From Owenia fusiformis (lineage: Eukaryota; Annelida; Polychaeta; Sabellida; Oweniidae), in contig CAIIXF020000001.1 in NCBI GenBank assembly GCA_903813345.2, positions 44,163,885 to 44,227,884 on the forward strand: a stretch of DNA of 64,000 bases, given 5' to 3'. Under the pieces are notes generated by a model. It searched no databases and was not told the DNA's origin. It saw only the letters and a list, made by a program, of their open reading frames with translations. A program made the position numbers and the translations under genes. Numbering within the stretch: position 1 is the first letter of the stretch; each line of letters begins with the position of its first letter. Below are positions 11,501 through 22,700 of the stretch, piece after piece.

Positions 11501-14500
11501 AAGGAGTCTTTTAATGCTCATTCCAAGCAAAAAGACCTAGAACAACTTAAGGGCAACATCCAAAGAGAAATCCAAAACATTCCACTGGAATTATTATCAA
11601 ATGTGATGAACAATGTAGCAGTAAGGATACAGGCTGTCATCAGAATATGAGGTTACATCGATAATGTGGTATAAAAGGTAAATGGTTAAAGCATCAAAAA
11701 GACAAGACTGAAATAAAAATGGTCTATTGAGGAGAAGACTTTCATGTTTTGGCTACATGACCATGCAAAAAATGTCTGAAAATATTGATTTGTTTATCTG
11801 TGCTCTTGATATACTTTTGGGTACATTTTTTTGAGACACCCGATATATATTGTGTTTGTCTCTTTGTTTGTGTGTCTCTAATCAATTGACCCTTACGCCT
11901 GGTATACACCAATGCGGCAAGTTGGGACCTCCATAAGCTTAACATTGCGTGGGACCCCGTGGGACTTCTGGGACTCTTGGGAAATCGGATCGGGCAAAGC
12001 GGATTTTGCCCAATCGAGTCCCATGGGGTCCCACGTGGGATTCGATGGGGCAAGTTGGGGCAAAATCCCACGGAGTCCCATCTTGACCAATCGAGAATGA
12101 ACATGTTCATTCTTTCCATGGGGCATCGTTGGATTTTCGATCATATGACGTGTTGTGTGAAGCCCAATATACACCAATACAATAGGGGCTGGGGCACGGT
12201 TCGATTTGATGTGACTCCATGGGGGTCGATGGGACTCCATGAAGCACGATGGGGCAAAGTCATTTAGGTCCCATGGGACTTCATGGGATTCGATGGGGCA
12301 TGATGGGACTCGATGGGGTAAGTTGGATCTTGCCCCATTGGTGTATACCGGGCTTTTGGTCTTCATAAGAATAAGATATAATTGCGTCGTGAGATTCAAA
12401 AATCATAAAACCAATGCCAGACTGTAAAGCATCTCCATCTTATCTAAAGTGATTAGAAATATAAACGAAAGCGTCATCAAAAAATTTAATCTTTTGTTTA
12501 CCGAAACCTCTTACCGTTGTTTACACTCCGGGACAGGGGTTTTTAGTGTCTGTGTCAGTTCTTTTAAAACTCACAGTGCCTGCCATTGAATTTGGACATT
12601 CTGAAGCTCATATATGTGGTGACAGGTCATCTCAACCACAAGTCAACTCAAGCCAGTCCAACTCAACCCCAAGTCAAGTCAACCCCAGTAAAACTCAACC
12701 CCAAGTCAACTCAACCCTGCCAAACTCAAACCCAGTAAAACTCAACCCTATTCATTTGTGGGGTGTCTAATTCAATTTGATGTACTTTGAATAGAAAGTT
12801 GTAAAAGTATCCAAAAAACAGTTAAGCTCATGGATCATTCATCAAGTTGTCACTATTATTTAATTTAAGACATATTTTGAAATCAAATATTAGATAATTT
12901 AGAAGAAAATTAACAATGTATGAACAATAACAATATAACTTTTTATCATGATCAATATTTACATGCATTATTGAAATCATTAACATTTACTAATTTATAG
13001 ACTGAAAAGCAATGATCATGTTCCAGTATTCCAAATGATCACACGAGTGTCAACCTCAGAGGGCTTACAACACATTATTAACTATAAAAGGTGGGTCTAA
13101 GAATGAAAATCACAAACTGACTCAGAATTATCAGAACTATTTTTATGAAATAAACGTTCATATCATGGGGAGTACAAGTTTATCAACAAATATAATATAG
13201 GGGTTGAGTTTTACTGGGGTTGAGTTTTACAGGGTTGAGTTGACTTGGGATTGAGTTTTACTGGGTTGAGTTGACTTGGGGTTGAGATGACTCTTGATAA
13301 TTCATGAGCTCAACTTACCTACACCTTTTTCCGATAATGTTTTTCTACACTCCGGGGCAGGGCGGATACAGGGGTTTGTAGTAGCTGTGTCATTAATTTT
13401 AAAACCATTAGTGACACCCATCGCATCCTGGCATTCTGCCAGCTCATATATGTTATCTTTGCACACCAAATAAGTGCAATTTGTGTCTGCATACCTGTAT
13501 GGTGAACCAGGAGTGCATTCTGAAGCAAAAACGTAATTAGATTAGACTGCTGAACTTGCCAGATTCAAGTAGGGTTCAACTGAAAATAAGAAAAATGCAA
13601 AATAAATTTTTGATCGATTTTCTTAAATTTTTGTTTAGCTTATAAATGGCACGTATACAGTAGAATTTTAAATGTTTGGAACTACTTTGAATCTAAAAAA
13701 TTAGCAATTAAAGCACCATATTGAAACAGAATATGTAAAAATAGAAACATTTATACTTGTCATAACTTTTGTATATTTTAGTTTGTTTTGTAGTTCAGCA
13801 ATCATATCTGTGGCCTCTTATATTTTGATGCTTCACTGCCATGCTATTTTCGAAAACTGAAACTCCCTAAATTACAAAAGGCCACAGCTTTGCTGCATAT
13901 CATACATAACTATCTGAAATATACAAAAGTTAGGACTTGTACATATATATGTTTCCATTTTTTCATATACTGTTGCAATATAGTCATTTGATTGCTTATT
14001 TTTTAAATTCAAAATTTTACTGTACGTGTTTCAATGGCCAATTACTATACGGTAATTACTAGAACCCTTCGTTAATACATGCTAGGTTAGAGATGAATCA
14101 CCTTAACAAGGGTTTATTTAATACCCGGGAGTTAGTATGCGTACCAAACGAAACGAAATGACATCTGGATCCTTGGATCTAACCTGTGTATTTGCCAATG
14201 CAACTAACGCCTGCTGGCTACCGTATTAACTTACTAATTTATTGGCAACTCATTTAAATATGTACAGTACCTGCCACTATTTCATTCGTATTTAAATGAG
14301 TTAATCGGTAGCCCCTAGCCGCTATTTGTATTCACGAATACAAGTTTAGCTTGTATTTGCGAATTCAACTGTCGCCTGTCAGCTACTGGATTAACCTAAT
14401 ATTTCATGACCAACTCATTTAAGTATGAATTGATAGTGGTAGGTACTATTCATATTTAAATGAGTTGCCGATAAAATTGCAGGTAAATCCGGTAGCCGAC

Positions 14501-16569
14501 AGGCGTTAGATGAATTTGCGAATACAAATTCAATTACAGACAGTTGTGGAATGGGGGTATGTTTTCTCAGACAAACCTTGTATTCGCGAATGCAACTAAC
14601 GCCTGTCGGCTACCGGATTAACCTACTAGTTCATGGCCAACTCGTTTAAACATGAATAGTACCTGCCACTAATCCATTCCCATTTAAATGAGTTAGTCAT
14701 GGAAAAGTAGGTTAATCCGGTAGCCGACAGGCGCTAGTTGCATTCGCGAATACAAAGTAAGCTTGGATTCGCAAATGCAAATAGCGGCTATCGGCTACCG
14801 GGGTTGATTGCAATTAGATGCCAAACTCATTTAAATATGAATGGAACCTGCGGTGCATCCCGTTAGTTGCCAACTTTCGCCTCAAAAGCAATAGCTGATC
14901 TAAATAGCGTCATCGGTAGCCGATAGCCGCTATTTGCAATTCGCGAATACAAGCTAATAGACACCTTTTTCTGCACCGCTTTGCAGGTATTTTACTGTAC
15001 AGCATAGCATATAATCCATTCACATCGGCTAGATAATTGATTAAGTTAACCTTGTATTCGCGAATGCAACTAACACCTGTCGGCTACCGGATTAACCTAC
15101 TATTCTATGACCAGAGTCAATTTATTGAGGTTATTTATAAATACAAAAACCGCAGCATAAAACGCACATTCTGATTTGCTCAGTGAATAACGCTTTGGAC
15201 TTGATTTGAGTTTTGATTTTGTCCACCCCGAGAGTGTCGGTTCGAAACTTGCCTGTCAGTTTTTCATTTTGTTTTTCTTTTATTTTTGAGCCACAAATCC
15301 TAATCATATTTATCAGATAAATTAAATACATGAACAATAAACATACGATAAACATATGGCATCTTGAAGTTTCAACAATGTAATTTTCGAACGTAGCCGG
15401 TGTTAAAGAAATTGGATCATCTGGATCCTTTTCAACTGTAATAAAAACTGAACTGTAGCGCTAAAAAAATAGATAAATAAAAACAATATTACGTCATATT
15501 TATTCCCCAAAAATTCATTCCAAATTCCCGCCAAATTATAGTTCCCTTGATCTCTGTTCATGTTATTTTTAAAAATAACATGTCGCGGATCCGTTTTTGG
15601 AGATATTTGACATCGTTAGGACCAATGCAATTATACATTGTTATTTTGTCAACCCCAATAGACCTTTAAATCTTAGAATACTGCTAAACAATGTATGTTT
15701 TTTCTCACCGACACCGATGTCTCTCACATCACTAAAGAGATCGCCTCCAACTCTGCTACCTCCAACGCTGCCCGCTAAAAACGGAATAAAAATACCTTTT
15801 ATAACATAAAGAGCTATGTTTGTTCCTGACTCGGCTCGTAACTTTAGAACTGACACCAGAAATAGATATAACATAACATCTTATCCAAGCTGTAGATGTG
15901 TTGGCATTACTACGGAATACATAACTGATTAGGGGGTATTGTAATATATGTTTAGTTACGATTTATAATTCACATTTCATTCATAATTCATATTATTGTT
16001 TATTATTTACATGCTCAAGGTCACAATGTTCTAAAAATCTCCTGTTTTTTTCAACGAAGACTAATGAGTCATTCACTCGTGACTGAGATGAACTAAAAAT
16101 AGATGCAAATAAGATATAAACATGTTATGTGACTCTGTAGAACATTCTAATTTCTTAGTATTATTGTAAACAAAATGTAAACAAGTTGCAAAAATGACTG
16201 CCAATCAGATCTCGATAAACATAAGATACACATTTCTGTGGACTTCTAGAACAGCAAAGAACTCTATAAAGAGCGCATCATTGATTTTGAAACATTACAC
16301 CATAGTCAATCAATGGGACAACAACTAGTAGCAGAAACAAATAGTAGACTTCTGAATAAACACTGGGAACATCAATTCCTTTAGGTTGAAATTACATGTC
16401 TCATTTTCAATTTGAAAGTTTGAAAATACGAAAATGACAATTATTGTGAACAACTTTTTCAAACATTTTAATCATTTTGAACATGCTCACCAAAGGACTT
16501 TATGCCTGCACCATCGGTCCTCGAGGCGCACAATAGCAATGTGAATACACATAAGATTTGACTCCCCAT
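5524..16569 (-). CDS. secreted six-Cys + VWA domain protein, paralogue A
   Basis: Six coding exons (minus strand) join in frame with GT/AG sites: 16569-16491, 15774-15709, 13519-13319, 9503-9286, 7284-7165 and 5853-5524, giving 337 residues. The start ATG lies 2 nt inside an acceptor (TTTTAG|AT-ATG), so a 5'-UTR exon must lie upstream (near 17,594-17,690). Residues 1-20 form a signal peptide (MGSQILCVFTLLLCA). Cys 50, 63, 68, 78, 99 and 106 form a six-Cys module resembling a peritrophin-A/CBM14 chitin-binding domain. A VWA domain fills residues 120-337, with MIDAS D132-M-S134-F-S136, T204 and D236 (FTDG). The protein is expected to be extracellular. Molluscan shell-matrix proteins such as Pif and BMSP combine VWA and chitin-binding domains, so a matrix role is plausible but is inference. 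The domain order here is Cys module first, VWA last. Introns are full of MITEs. Confidence 0.85.
6043..6404. repeat. foldback with 38-bp perfect-type arms
   Basis: The left arm (GTATCTCATACTTGAGTGGG, about 6,043-6,080) recurs inverted at about 6,361-6,402. About 280 bp of AT-rich sequence, containing TTTAAAATTTT-type runs and GCGGGCAGATATA motifs, lies between. It sits in the last intron of gene A and is probably a MITE, since no coding capacity is seen. Confidence 0.65.
6402..6550. repeat. adjacent hairpin, arms about 65 bp
   Basis: GTTATGTAC..GG..GGTTTTGGATA at 6,403 folds back on TATCCAAAACCTCCCAGTAC ending near 6,545. The loop is short and contains GGTCCCTTCGGTCCC. It abuts the previous foldback, so the two may be one compound element. 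Confidence 0.6.
7165..7811. mobile_element. MITE with GGATCCAGG/G-run termini (7,515-7,811), next to gene A exon 5
   Basis: Within this stretch, 7165-7284 is coding exon 5 of VWA gene A. The MITE itself is 7,515-7,811. Its left end is CAGGGGCGGATCCAGGAACC and its right end, read inward, is CAGTCTCGGATCCATGGGGT. Each is followed by a run of G or C. The interior has many AGGCCCA/TGGGCCT motifs. ATTAA occurs outside both ends and may be the target duplication. A one-ended relative starts at about 26,776 (CGGATCCAGGAACCAACAAG plus a G-run). Confidence 0.55.
8060..8743. mobile_element. GC-rich TIR element with TTAA flanks
   Basis: The first 27 bp (TGGCCTAGTCACATAGCCCG...) are repeated exactly, inverted, at the right end. 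TTAA lies immediately outside both ends (8,056-8,059 and 8,744-8,747). The 684-bp body is extremely CpG- and GC-rich compared with everything around it. It is built from short CCGGCCGG, GCTCGGTG and CGGCCGAG motifs in both orientations, so it can fold extensively. Open frames inside are a by-product of the GC content. TTAA flanks suggest a piggyBac-type target, but the TIR does not begin with the usual piggyBac CCY, so the superfamily is left open. Confidence 0.75.
10854..11841. mobile_element. mariner-like foldback element
   Basis: The left end (GGGTGTCTCAAAAAAATGTA) is matched inverted at the right end (...TTTGAGACACCC). The similarity continues for about 300 bp inward on both sides: 10,854-11,152 pairs with 11,545-11,841. 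TA-rich flanks (TATA) fit a mariner insertion. The right arm carries a transposase C-terminus, so the left arm is an inverted duplicate of it. It lies in the intron between the Cys-module exon and the first VWA exon of gene A. Confidence 0.7.
11450..11650 (+). pseudogene. mariner/Tc transposase C-terminal remnant
   Basis: The translation contains LLCGYLKESF, then DLEQLKGNIQREIQNIPLEL and NNVAVRIQAVI before a stop. This matches the C-terminal pattern of mariner transposases: WGYLK, then a helix with (L)..L...I..EI..I, then N...R. The catalytic DDE/D core is absent, so it is only a fragment. Confidence 0.6.
11897..12353. mobile_element. MITE built of GATGGGACT/GGGGCAAG sub-repeats
   Basis: The left end GCCTGGTATACACCAATGCG is matched by the inverse of the right end (GCCCGGTATACACCAATGGG). 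An internal degenerate copy of the terminus (GCCCAATATACACCAATACA, about 12,163) suggests two units fused head to tail. The body repeats short TGGGACTC-GATGGGGCAA motifs in both orientations, which leaves several frames open by chance. No clear target duplication was found. Confidence 0.6.
12490..12617 (-). pseudogene. decayed duplicate of gene A's six-Cys exon
   Basis: On the minus strand this segment follows the 3' half of the true exon at 13,319-13,519: it matches ATATATGAGCT, GACACAG, ACCCCTG, then CCGGAGTGTA. It lacks the first cysteines. A frameshift and in-frame stops (for example TGA after the Leu corresponding to the Gly/Val region) abolish coding. It lies about 0.7 kb downstream of the true exon in the same intron and the same orientation, as expected for a local exon duplication that has decayed. 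Confidence 0.65.
12636..12770. repeat. minisatellite, CAAGTCAACTCAACCCC type
   Basis: Irregular tandem copies of an approximately 17-18-bp unit, alternating CCAAGTCAACTCAACC and CAGTAAAACTCAACCC variants. It directly adjoins the decayed exon copy. Confidence 0.7.
13197..13297. repeat. same minisatellite in inverted orientation
   Basis: Tandem GGGTTGAGTTTTACTGGG and GGGTTGAGTTGACTTGGG units. This is the reverse complement of the array at 12,636-12,770, and it lies just outside the donor site of the six-Cys exon. The two arrays could pair over about 100 bp, enclosing about 430 bp. Confidence 0.7.
14185..15115. repeat. array of five related hairpin units
   Basis: Four palindromic units of about 155-195 bp lie end to end (about 14,190-14,343; 14,344-14,530; 14,570-14,757; 14,760-14,955), followed by a half unit at 15,048-15,115. 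Each arm reads like TTGTATTCGCGAATGCAACT, then GCCTGTCGGCTACCGGATTA, then CAACTCATTTAAATATGAAT. It then runs back in reverse. The units differ from each other, but the two arms within a unit stay similar. Another half unit lies at 43,546-43,660. It sits in gene A's second coding intron. Confidence 0.75.
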
Positions 16570-16899
16570 ATCTAAAACGCAATTGTACAATGCAATATCT
16601 TTGTTTGTTGGTGATGACATTCTCAACAATACCTTCGTTTTTCATGACCGATTCAATAAGTCATATTTCGTTTTTTTTAGGTTCGGTTTTTTTAAGGTTC
16701 GGTGTGAATAAATTTCAAGAAATTAAGACTTTAGATAATAGTTCCATAATATAGTCTAGCTTTTAGAAATGCTCTCGGTTTGGAATTTGATTTTTAAATA
16801 AAGCATTTCATGCATTTAGACCATCCCTTTTGTAACATTGACGTAAGTCGTCAAAGAAACACACATTGGTATTATAACGTCGATGTAGCAAAAGCGAGG

Positions 16900-17498
16900 T
16901 GCTAGATATATGAATTGCAACTTCAGTTACAAAACAAATTCCAAATTGAAGAAACATATTAAAACTAAACTATATTATCTAGCTTTGTGCCAAATTATAA
17001 TCTGCAACTTGACTTTAAATCGAGAAAAGAAAAAACACGTAACCAGGAAGTTCATCCATTTTGTTACAGTGACGATCCGTCAACGTTACTAGTTGTGGAA
17101 CAGTGTATTAAGCGTAGATTTTATAACATCTATTACTCAAAAGATCGATCTGATAATTTAACTGCAAAAGGTATATGCAATGGGTTGAGTCAAAAATATG
17201 GTCCAAGCTACATTTGAAAAAGAAATGGAGTAATTTAGTTTTGAAAAAAGATGGACACCAACCCCCAAATTTTGTTTTCAAATGTGACGAAACATGCTTT
17301 TCTCTGAGCTTTCAATCCCAATTAAAACTTAACAGAGAATGTTTTCGAGCTAGAAATCTGATTATTACCCGTGATCCAATTGAGAAGTGCCACGCTCACG
17401 CTTACGTTTGGGGCTTGCTCGCCTGGCTAAGTGTTTTTTTTGAGCGAGGATCTCGTAAAACTATGTGTAAGAAAAAGTTAAATACCATATTTGAATGA
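16900..17498 (+). pseudogene. possible Tc1/IS630-like transposase remnant
   Basis: The frame ending at 17,498 contains NFVFKCDETCFSL and, after about 35 residues, CHAHAYVWGLLAW. This loosely fits the F.DE...L and K.HVWG.IS blocks of Tc1/IS630-type transposases. Upstream frames are broken and no TIRs were located. It lies in the 5'-UTR intron of gene A. The match rests on two short motifs, so the call is tentative. Confidence 0.3.
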
Positions 17499-17681
17499 AA
17501 TATATTTCGTAATTTTAGAATATATTCAATTAATATACAAAACGTAGACATGAAGATTGTAAAATAGAACTAATTTATTTCTGCTTTCCTTACCCCTTTG
17601 CTTTAAGATGAAGCTCCCCGTCCCTCAATTCTCCAGTAGTTGTTCTTTGTTCGTCAAATTAGTTCAAGAAGAAATTGAAAA

Positions 17682-17715
17682 GTGAAAGACCTCATGCCAA
17701 TCTCCAGTATTTATA
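17682..17715 (-). promoter_or_regulatory. core promoter of VWA gene A (TATA box)
   Basis: TATAAATA (minus strand, 17,715-17,708) is followed 15 bases later by AGGTCTTTCAC (17,692-17,682). The same pair of motifs with nearly the same spacing stands upstream of gene B (35,615-35,582). Transcription would start near 17,685. A donor site (AAAGGG|GTAAGG at 17,594/17,593) closes a 5'-UTR exon of about 90 nt that joins the ATG exon at 16,571. Confidence 0.65.
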
Positions 17716-19736
17716 ACAAATCGTTGATTTATTTTGCGATACTGTTTTAAGCCCATCAGCGCTATAGATTTTTAAAACTTTTTATGCATTTTGTCATGTT
17801 ATTACGTATTCATCTTGAATATATATTTATTCAAAATCCCTTAAAAGGGTTTGATAGGTACCAAATATTTGCTCGATCGTCGCGGCATTTTATAATTCAT
17901 ATAAATAGACTGGTATTGGAGTTTTATTATTTAATCATGTACGTTATCTAACATGATAACTGATCTAATACGACAGTATGTTATTAATACATTTATCATT
18001 TACCGTGTTTTATTAATTTTTTCAGAAAAGATGACGTTGTTAAAGATGTTCTCGGTCTAATGTTGATGATGGATACATTTTATATCATTGCCATATTTGA
18101 ATATTATACTAATTGAATATTATATTGATATATTTATGATCAGATAGACATCGATATATCAGTCATAGAATCAGGGGGTGGAGGAAACGCTTAGAGTAAA
18201 AATAAACCAACGTTGATTACAATTAGACATCTAACCAGATTATAGGGAAGAATTTTAGATATTAGTGTACCATCGCTTATTTAAAGATATGTGTGACCTC
18301 TGAAAGAAAGTTTTAAACAAATTTACGATTTTTATTATCAAAAAGTCCTTCCGATATATTGATTTCAGTGAATACCCGATACTCACTGCGAAATATGTCA
18401 TACTCTCCTGTGGAATATGGTATACTCAACTGTGGAATATGTCATACACCGCAGGTGAAAACGTGATACAGAAAGTCTCGATTTGATGTGTACACACATA
18501 CACAATACAACATCTAACAATACAGGTACCGTACTGGTTTATGATATTCAATTGTATTAGTTGATATATTCAATGCACTTTAATACACGCACTTGAATTA
18601 CTTTAAAGCACATTCGTTGAATCGATGTAATTGACAATTGCGTACTTCCGTATCGCGTTCTCATTGGTTAGTGTGTATGCCATAAACCGGAGGTGAATCT
18701 GTCATGCACCGCAAGTGAATATGCCATATTTGTCACGGAATATGACATATATTTGAATCGTGTTTACCGCGTAACACATTTTTGCGAAAACGGTAAGGCA
18801 TGATTTCGGCAGAAATGTGTATTTTACTCATAGTTTAACCTCGAGAATAATATGCCAATCAGAAAATCATTATGTTTATTCACGGGATCAAATCATTTAC
18901 TTGCCATACGTACCAGACATATCAAGTAGATAACTACATGTAAATATTAACTAATTAGACGGGTATTCTAAGAATTGTACACTTTTCTTTCATAGTACCC
19001 CCCTCCCTTCAAAATCTACAAATCTGTAACAGTATTCTCAGGATCAATGTAAAATCGTAAGCCACAAAAATATCACAGTGAGTACTATCATTCATAATTA
19101 TTTCATAATTTATTAGACTAAAACTCTTTTGACTTCCGGTTTTGACTCCGATTTTTATTTGGTCGTAATCATTGATTTGGTGTGTATTTCACCTTATTTT
19201 TTAACTTCAGTTGATTCCCCAAGTGCTTATTTTGATACTTAACCATGGCCAGAATCTCTTTCAAATCGTGAGATTGAGGCACAAAATTTCTCACTTTTTT
19301 GGCCAGGTCGCCGCTTGTAATATCTGTATGGATCGCCAAGAAATGTTAAAACTGTTTTTTTTTCAGTCAAGGTACAAACATATGAAAGTTGAATAAACAT
19401 ATTTCTCATGGTATGAGAAAAATGACGTAGAATATTTTTTTCTAGATTACCCGACTTCATTCTATCAGATATTTAATAGATGGTGCTAGTAAAGTTAAAC
19501 AACTTACTGACATAATTTTCAAAACAAAAGTTACACCACGCTCATCCAGTAAATAATGTTTGAATTAGATATTGCGTCGGGCTGTTTTGATTTTCAAAAA
19601 TATGATTGTGCAAAAGTCTTGATATATCTTGGTAAGATGTCATGATCCCACACTTGCCCAAAATTATACATGCCACCGCGTATTGAACCATGCAAATAAA
19701 AACAAGATCAACATAACATGGAAGTTGCATTATCAT
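17716..19736. other. intergenic spacer between the two VWA genes
   Basis: About 2 kb between the promoter of gene A and the 3' end of gene B. No gene is seen. At 18,370-18,750 there are irregular recurrences of GAATATGTCATAC and CACCGCAGGTGAA-like motifs in both orientations, probably remains of a repeat. The regulatory DNA of gene A should lie here, but nothing specific could be recognised. Confidence 0.45.
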
Positions 19737-19742
19737 TTTATT
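19737..19742 (-). terminator. poly(A) signal of VWA gene B
   Basis: AATAAA on the minus strand, 25 bases past the stop codon, in the same CAATAAAATG context as gene A. Confidence 0.65.
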
Positions 19743-19766
19743 GATAGAAGTGAAAGTATAGCGTTA

Positions 19767-22700
19767 TTATAAATCCTCGCACGATGATCGGAGAATAGGA
19801 GCAATTACTCCTTCGAGGTCTTCGAAACTGTCGAGTTTAATAAGATGTTCCGCGCCTGGTGATGGTATCGCTGCAAATTCCTTTTCCATGATTTCGTCCA
19901 ACTTGGCCTTCTCTGCCGCTGAAACGCTGCCCGTAGATTTATTATTTGGAGTTTTTATCAAAAATACAGTTGGTGGGGAAACTCCCTTTTCGTAACTCTT
20001 TGGGTCTTTCAATTTCTTGGCTTCCTCTATAGTCTCAGGTGACTTGTCAAATGGGTTAGTGACGCCATCTGTCACCAGTATGGAAGCAGCCTTAAACAAA
20101 GTATACAGTGTTATAGATCTGCAAACTGCAAACGAGAGCTCCCCAATTCATGAAATAATTATTTCGCATTTTGTCCAAAAAATACTATTCGAAAAGGGAG
20201 GGAAGTCGCTCAAGATGGTATAGCCTACTTACGAAGAGGGTTTATTGGATCGCCATTTTGTTTTAAAAGAATTAATTTTTGAAGAATAAAGAAAAATTCT
20301 CATTATATTTATTATTAATTCATCGTTGTCGCTTGAATCACAAAAATGCATGGTTTCAAACTTTGTTCAAAGTAATCTGGAACAATGAAGGACCCTATGA
20401 AGAGAAATCAAGTGTTAAACTAAATCTATATGTCAATATCATTTTATTTGAAATTTCCCTAAGATATGGAGATGCGGTTGTATATCAAGATTCTCTAGCC
20501 TCCTCGGTTGTTATATGTAAAATATATTTATCGGGTGCATTTATTTGGGTGCATTCGTGGAACAATATTGCCTCAAAAAACTCCCAAAAAATTTTCACAT
20601 ATGTGTGATGAAGTGCAAGTCAAACATTCTTTTGAGCCTCGTTTGCTCAACCATTAATTTGGTACGAGTAGTCGAGTACATGTTGCCATCATGATAATAT
20701 GGTACGTGTACATGTTGCCATCGTGATAATTTGGTACGTGTACATGTTGCTATCGTGATAATTTGGTACGTGTACATGTTGCTATCGTGATAATTTGGTA
20801 CGTGTTCATGTTGCTATCGTGATAATTTGGTACGTGTTGCCATCGTGATAATTTGGTACGTGTACATGTTGCTATCGTGATGCTATCGAATAGGTAGACA
20901 GATAGAAAAATTGAATTCCTACCTTTTTGTCTGGTCTACGTCCAAATTCAGTAGTTAACTGTTCTCTGGCCTCTCGTAAAGCAAGATAGGTAGCTGTTCC
21001 CTTCTTTGGGTTCATTTCCATTTTCCTTATTGCTTGTAGAATCTACATACGAATGGCAAAAATGAATACGAATAAAATGAAAAGAGAATAGTTAAAAATA
21101 AAGATTTTGCAAATCAGGTTCTGCTCTAAGATGTTTCTTTTTGCTGTGTTTCATGTATATCGTATTTCTCTTTGGTCTTTAACCTATTGCCGTTAGTTGC
21201 AAAAATTAATCAAACTGGGTCTTGAGACAATCGTCTTTAAAATAGTTGTATTTTATGTGTTTAATGCCTTTATATAGCTCATTTATCAAACGTGAGCAAA
21301 TATAGTACTCAAAGGAGAAAATTATCCCAACCAAGCAAGATTACACGAGTATAGCTAATCAAACAGTATATCTACCTCTGAAATCATGAGACAACTTTGA
21401 ATACACTATTGCCATATTTTTTAGATTGAAACAAGTATTTTTCTTATTGGTATTTCACATCATTTATCAGAGTGTTGATCAATAAGTGAAGCACGTTTGT
21501 CACAGACACTTTTAATTGACCAATCGCCTTGATGCTTTCGCAAGTCATACTTCATTTATTCAACTATCAATCAAAGATGACGATGATATCGTCCCAAAAA
21601 TGAGATACCTTTTCTCCGCAATAAATCAATCAAATTCATTTTCGAAGTTCTGTCCAAAATTTCGAAAGCGATAAGGCTTATATTTAGAGCACCTGCTAAT
21701 GACATCCTATAGCTCCTCAATAAAAATTTCCAAAGAATTTGGCTTATCTATTGCTTAGAAAATATTTGTCAAAAGTGTCTCACCTTTTTGGGACACACGA
21801 TATACAATAAAAGCTTTTGATATACGAGGGAAGATCCAAAAGTTTCCGGCCTAACATACTAGTAGTTCCCGATGTCTGAGAGCAACCATTCTTCACAGTT
21901 CAAATGTTGCTTATGTATGAACATAATTTATGCATATGATTAACCTCTAGGGGTCACAGCCTCATTTTGAGAATATTCATAATGAGGTCAGGTCACAGTG
22001 GCTGCACATCAGTGATCACAATGGAGAAAACTGAATATAGAGCTGTGATAAAGTTTCTATATCAGGAAGAAAATGGAGGGCAGGAAATCTACGATAGACT
22101 TAAGGATGTGTATGGGGAATGTGCTCCCTCCTATTCTACTGTAAAATTTTGGATGGCTGAATTTAAACGTGGACGGGAATCAATTGATGATGCACCACGT
22201 TCTGGAAGACCGAAAGATGTCACTTCAGCTAGAAATGTTGATCTTGTACTTCGAACAATATTGGAAGATAGGCGGAAATATATACGTGAACTTGTAGAAG
22301 AAACTGGATTATCATATGGTACCGTTTGTAGAATAATTCATGAAGATTTACACATGCAAAATTTAAGCTCAAGATGGGTGCCCCGTATGCTCACAGAGGA
22401 CATGGAAACAAAACGAGTTGCTGTTGCAAGAGAGCTTTTGGACTTGTATAACACTGATCCACAAGGTTTTATGGAGAGAATAGTCACTTGTGATGGAACA
22501 TGGGTGCGTCATTTTGAGCCTTCAACCAAACATGAGTCGATGCAATGGAAACATATGGGGTCCCCACCTCCAAAGAAGTTTCGCACCACCCCATCCAACA
22601 AAAAGATGATGGCCACCATTTTCTGGGACTGTGAAGGTCCTATCTTAGTAGACTACTTTCCAAGAGGTACTACAATGAATGGAGAATATTATGCTGCTTT

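Noticed and set aside
11893-12399. Overlapping frames of up to 168 codons on both strands
   Set aside because: They follow the sub-repeats of the MITE at 11.9-12.35 kb and have repetitive, non-protein-like content.
14185-15115. Regular repeats resembling a CRISPR array
   Set aside because: The units are long palindromes without unique spacers of constant length, in a eukaryotic intron.
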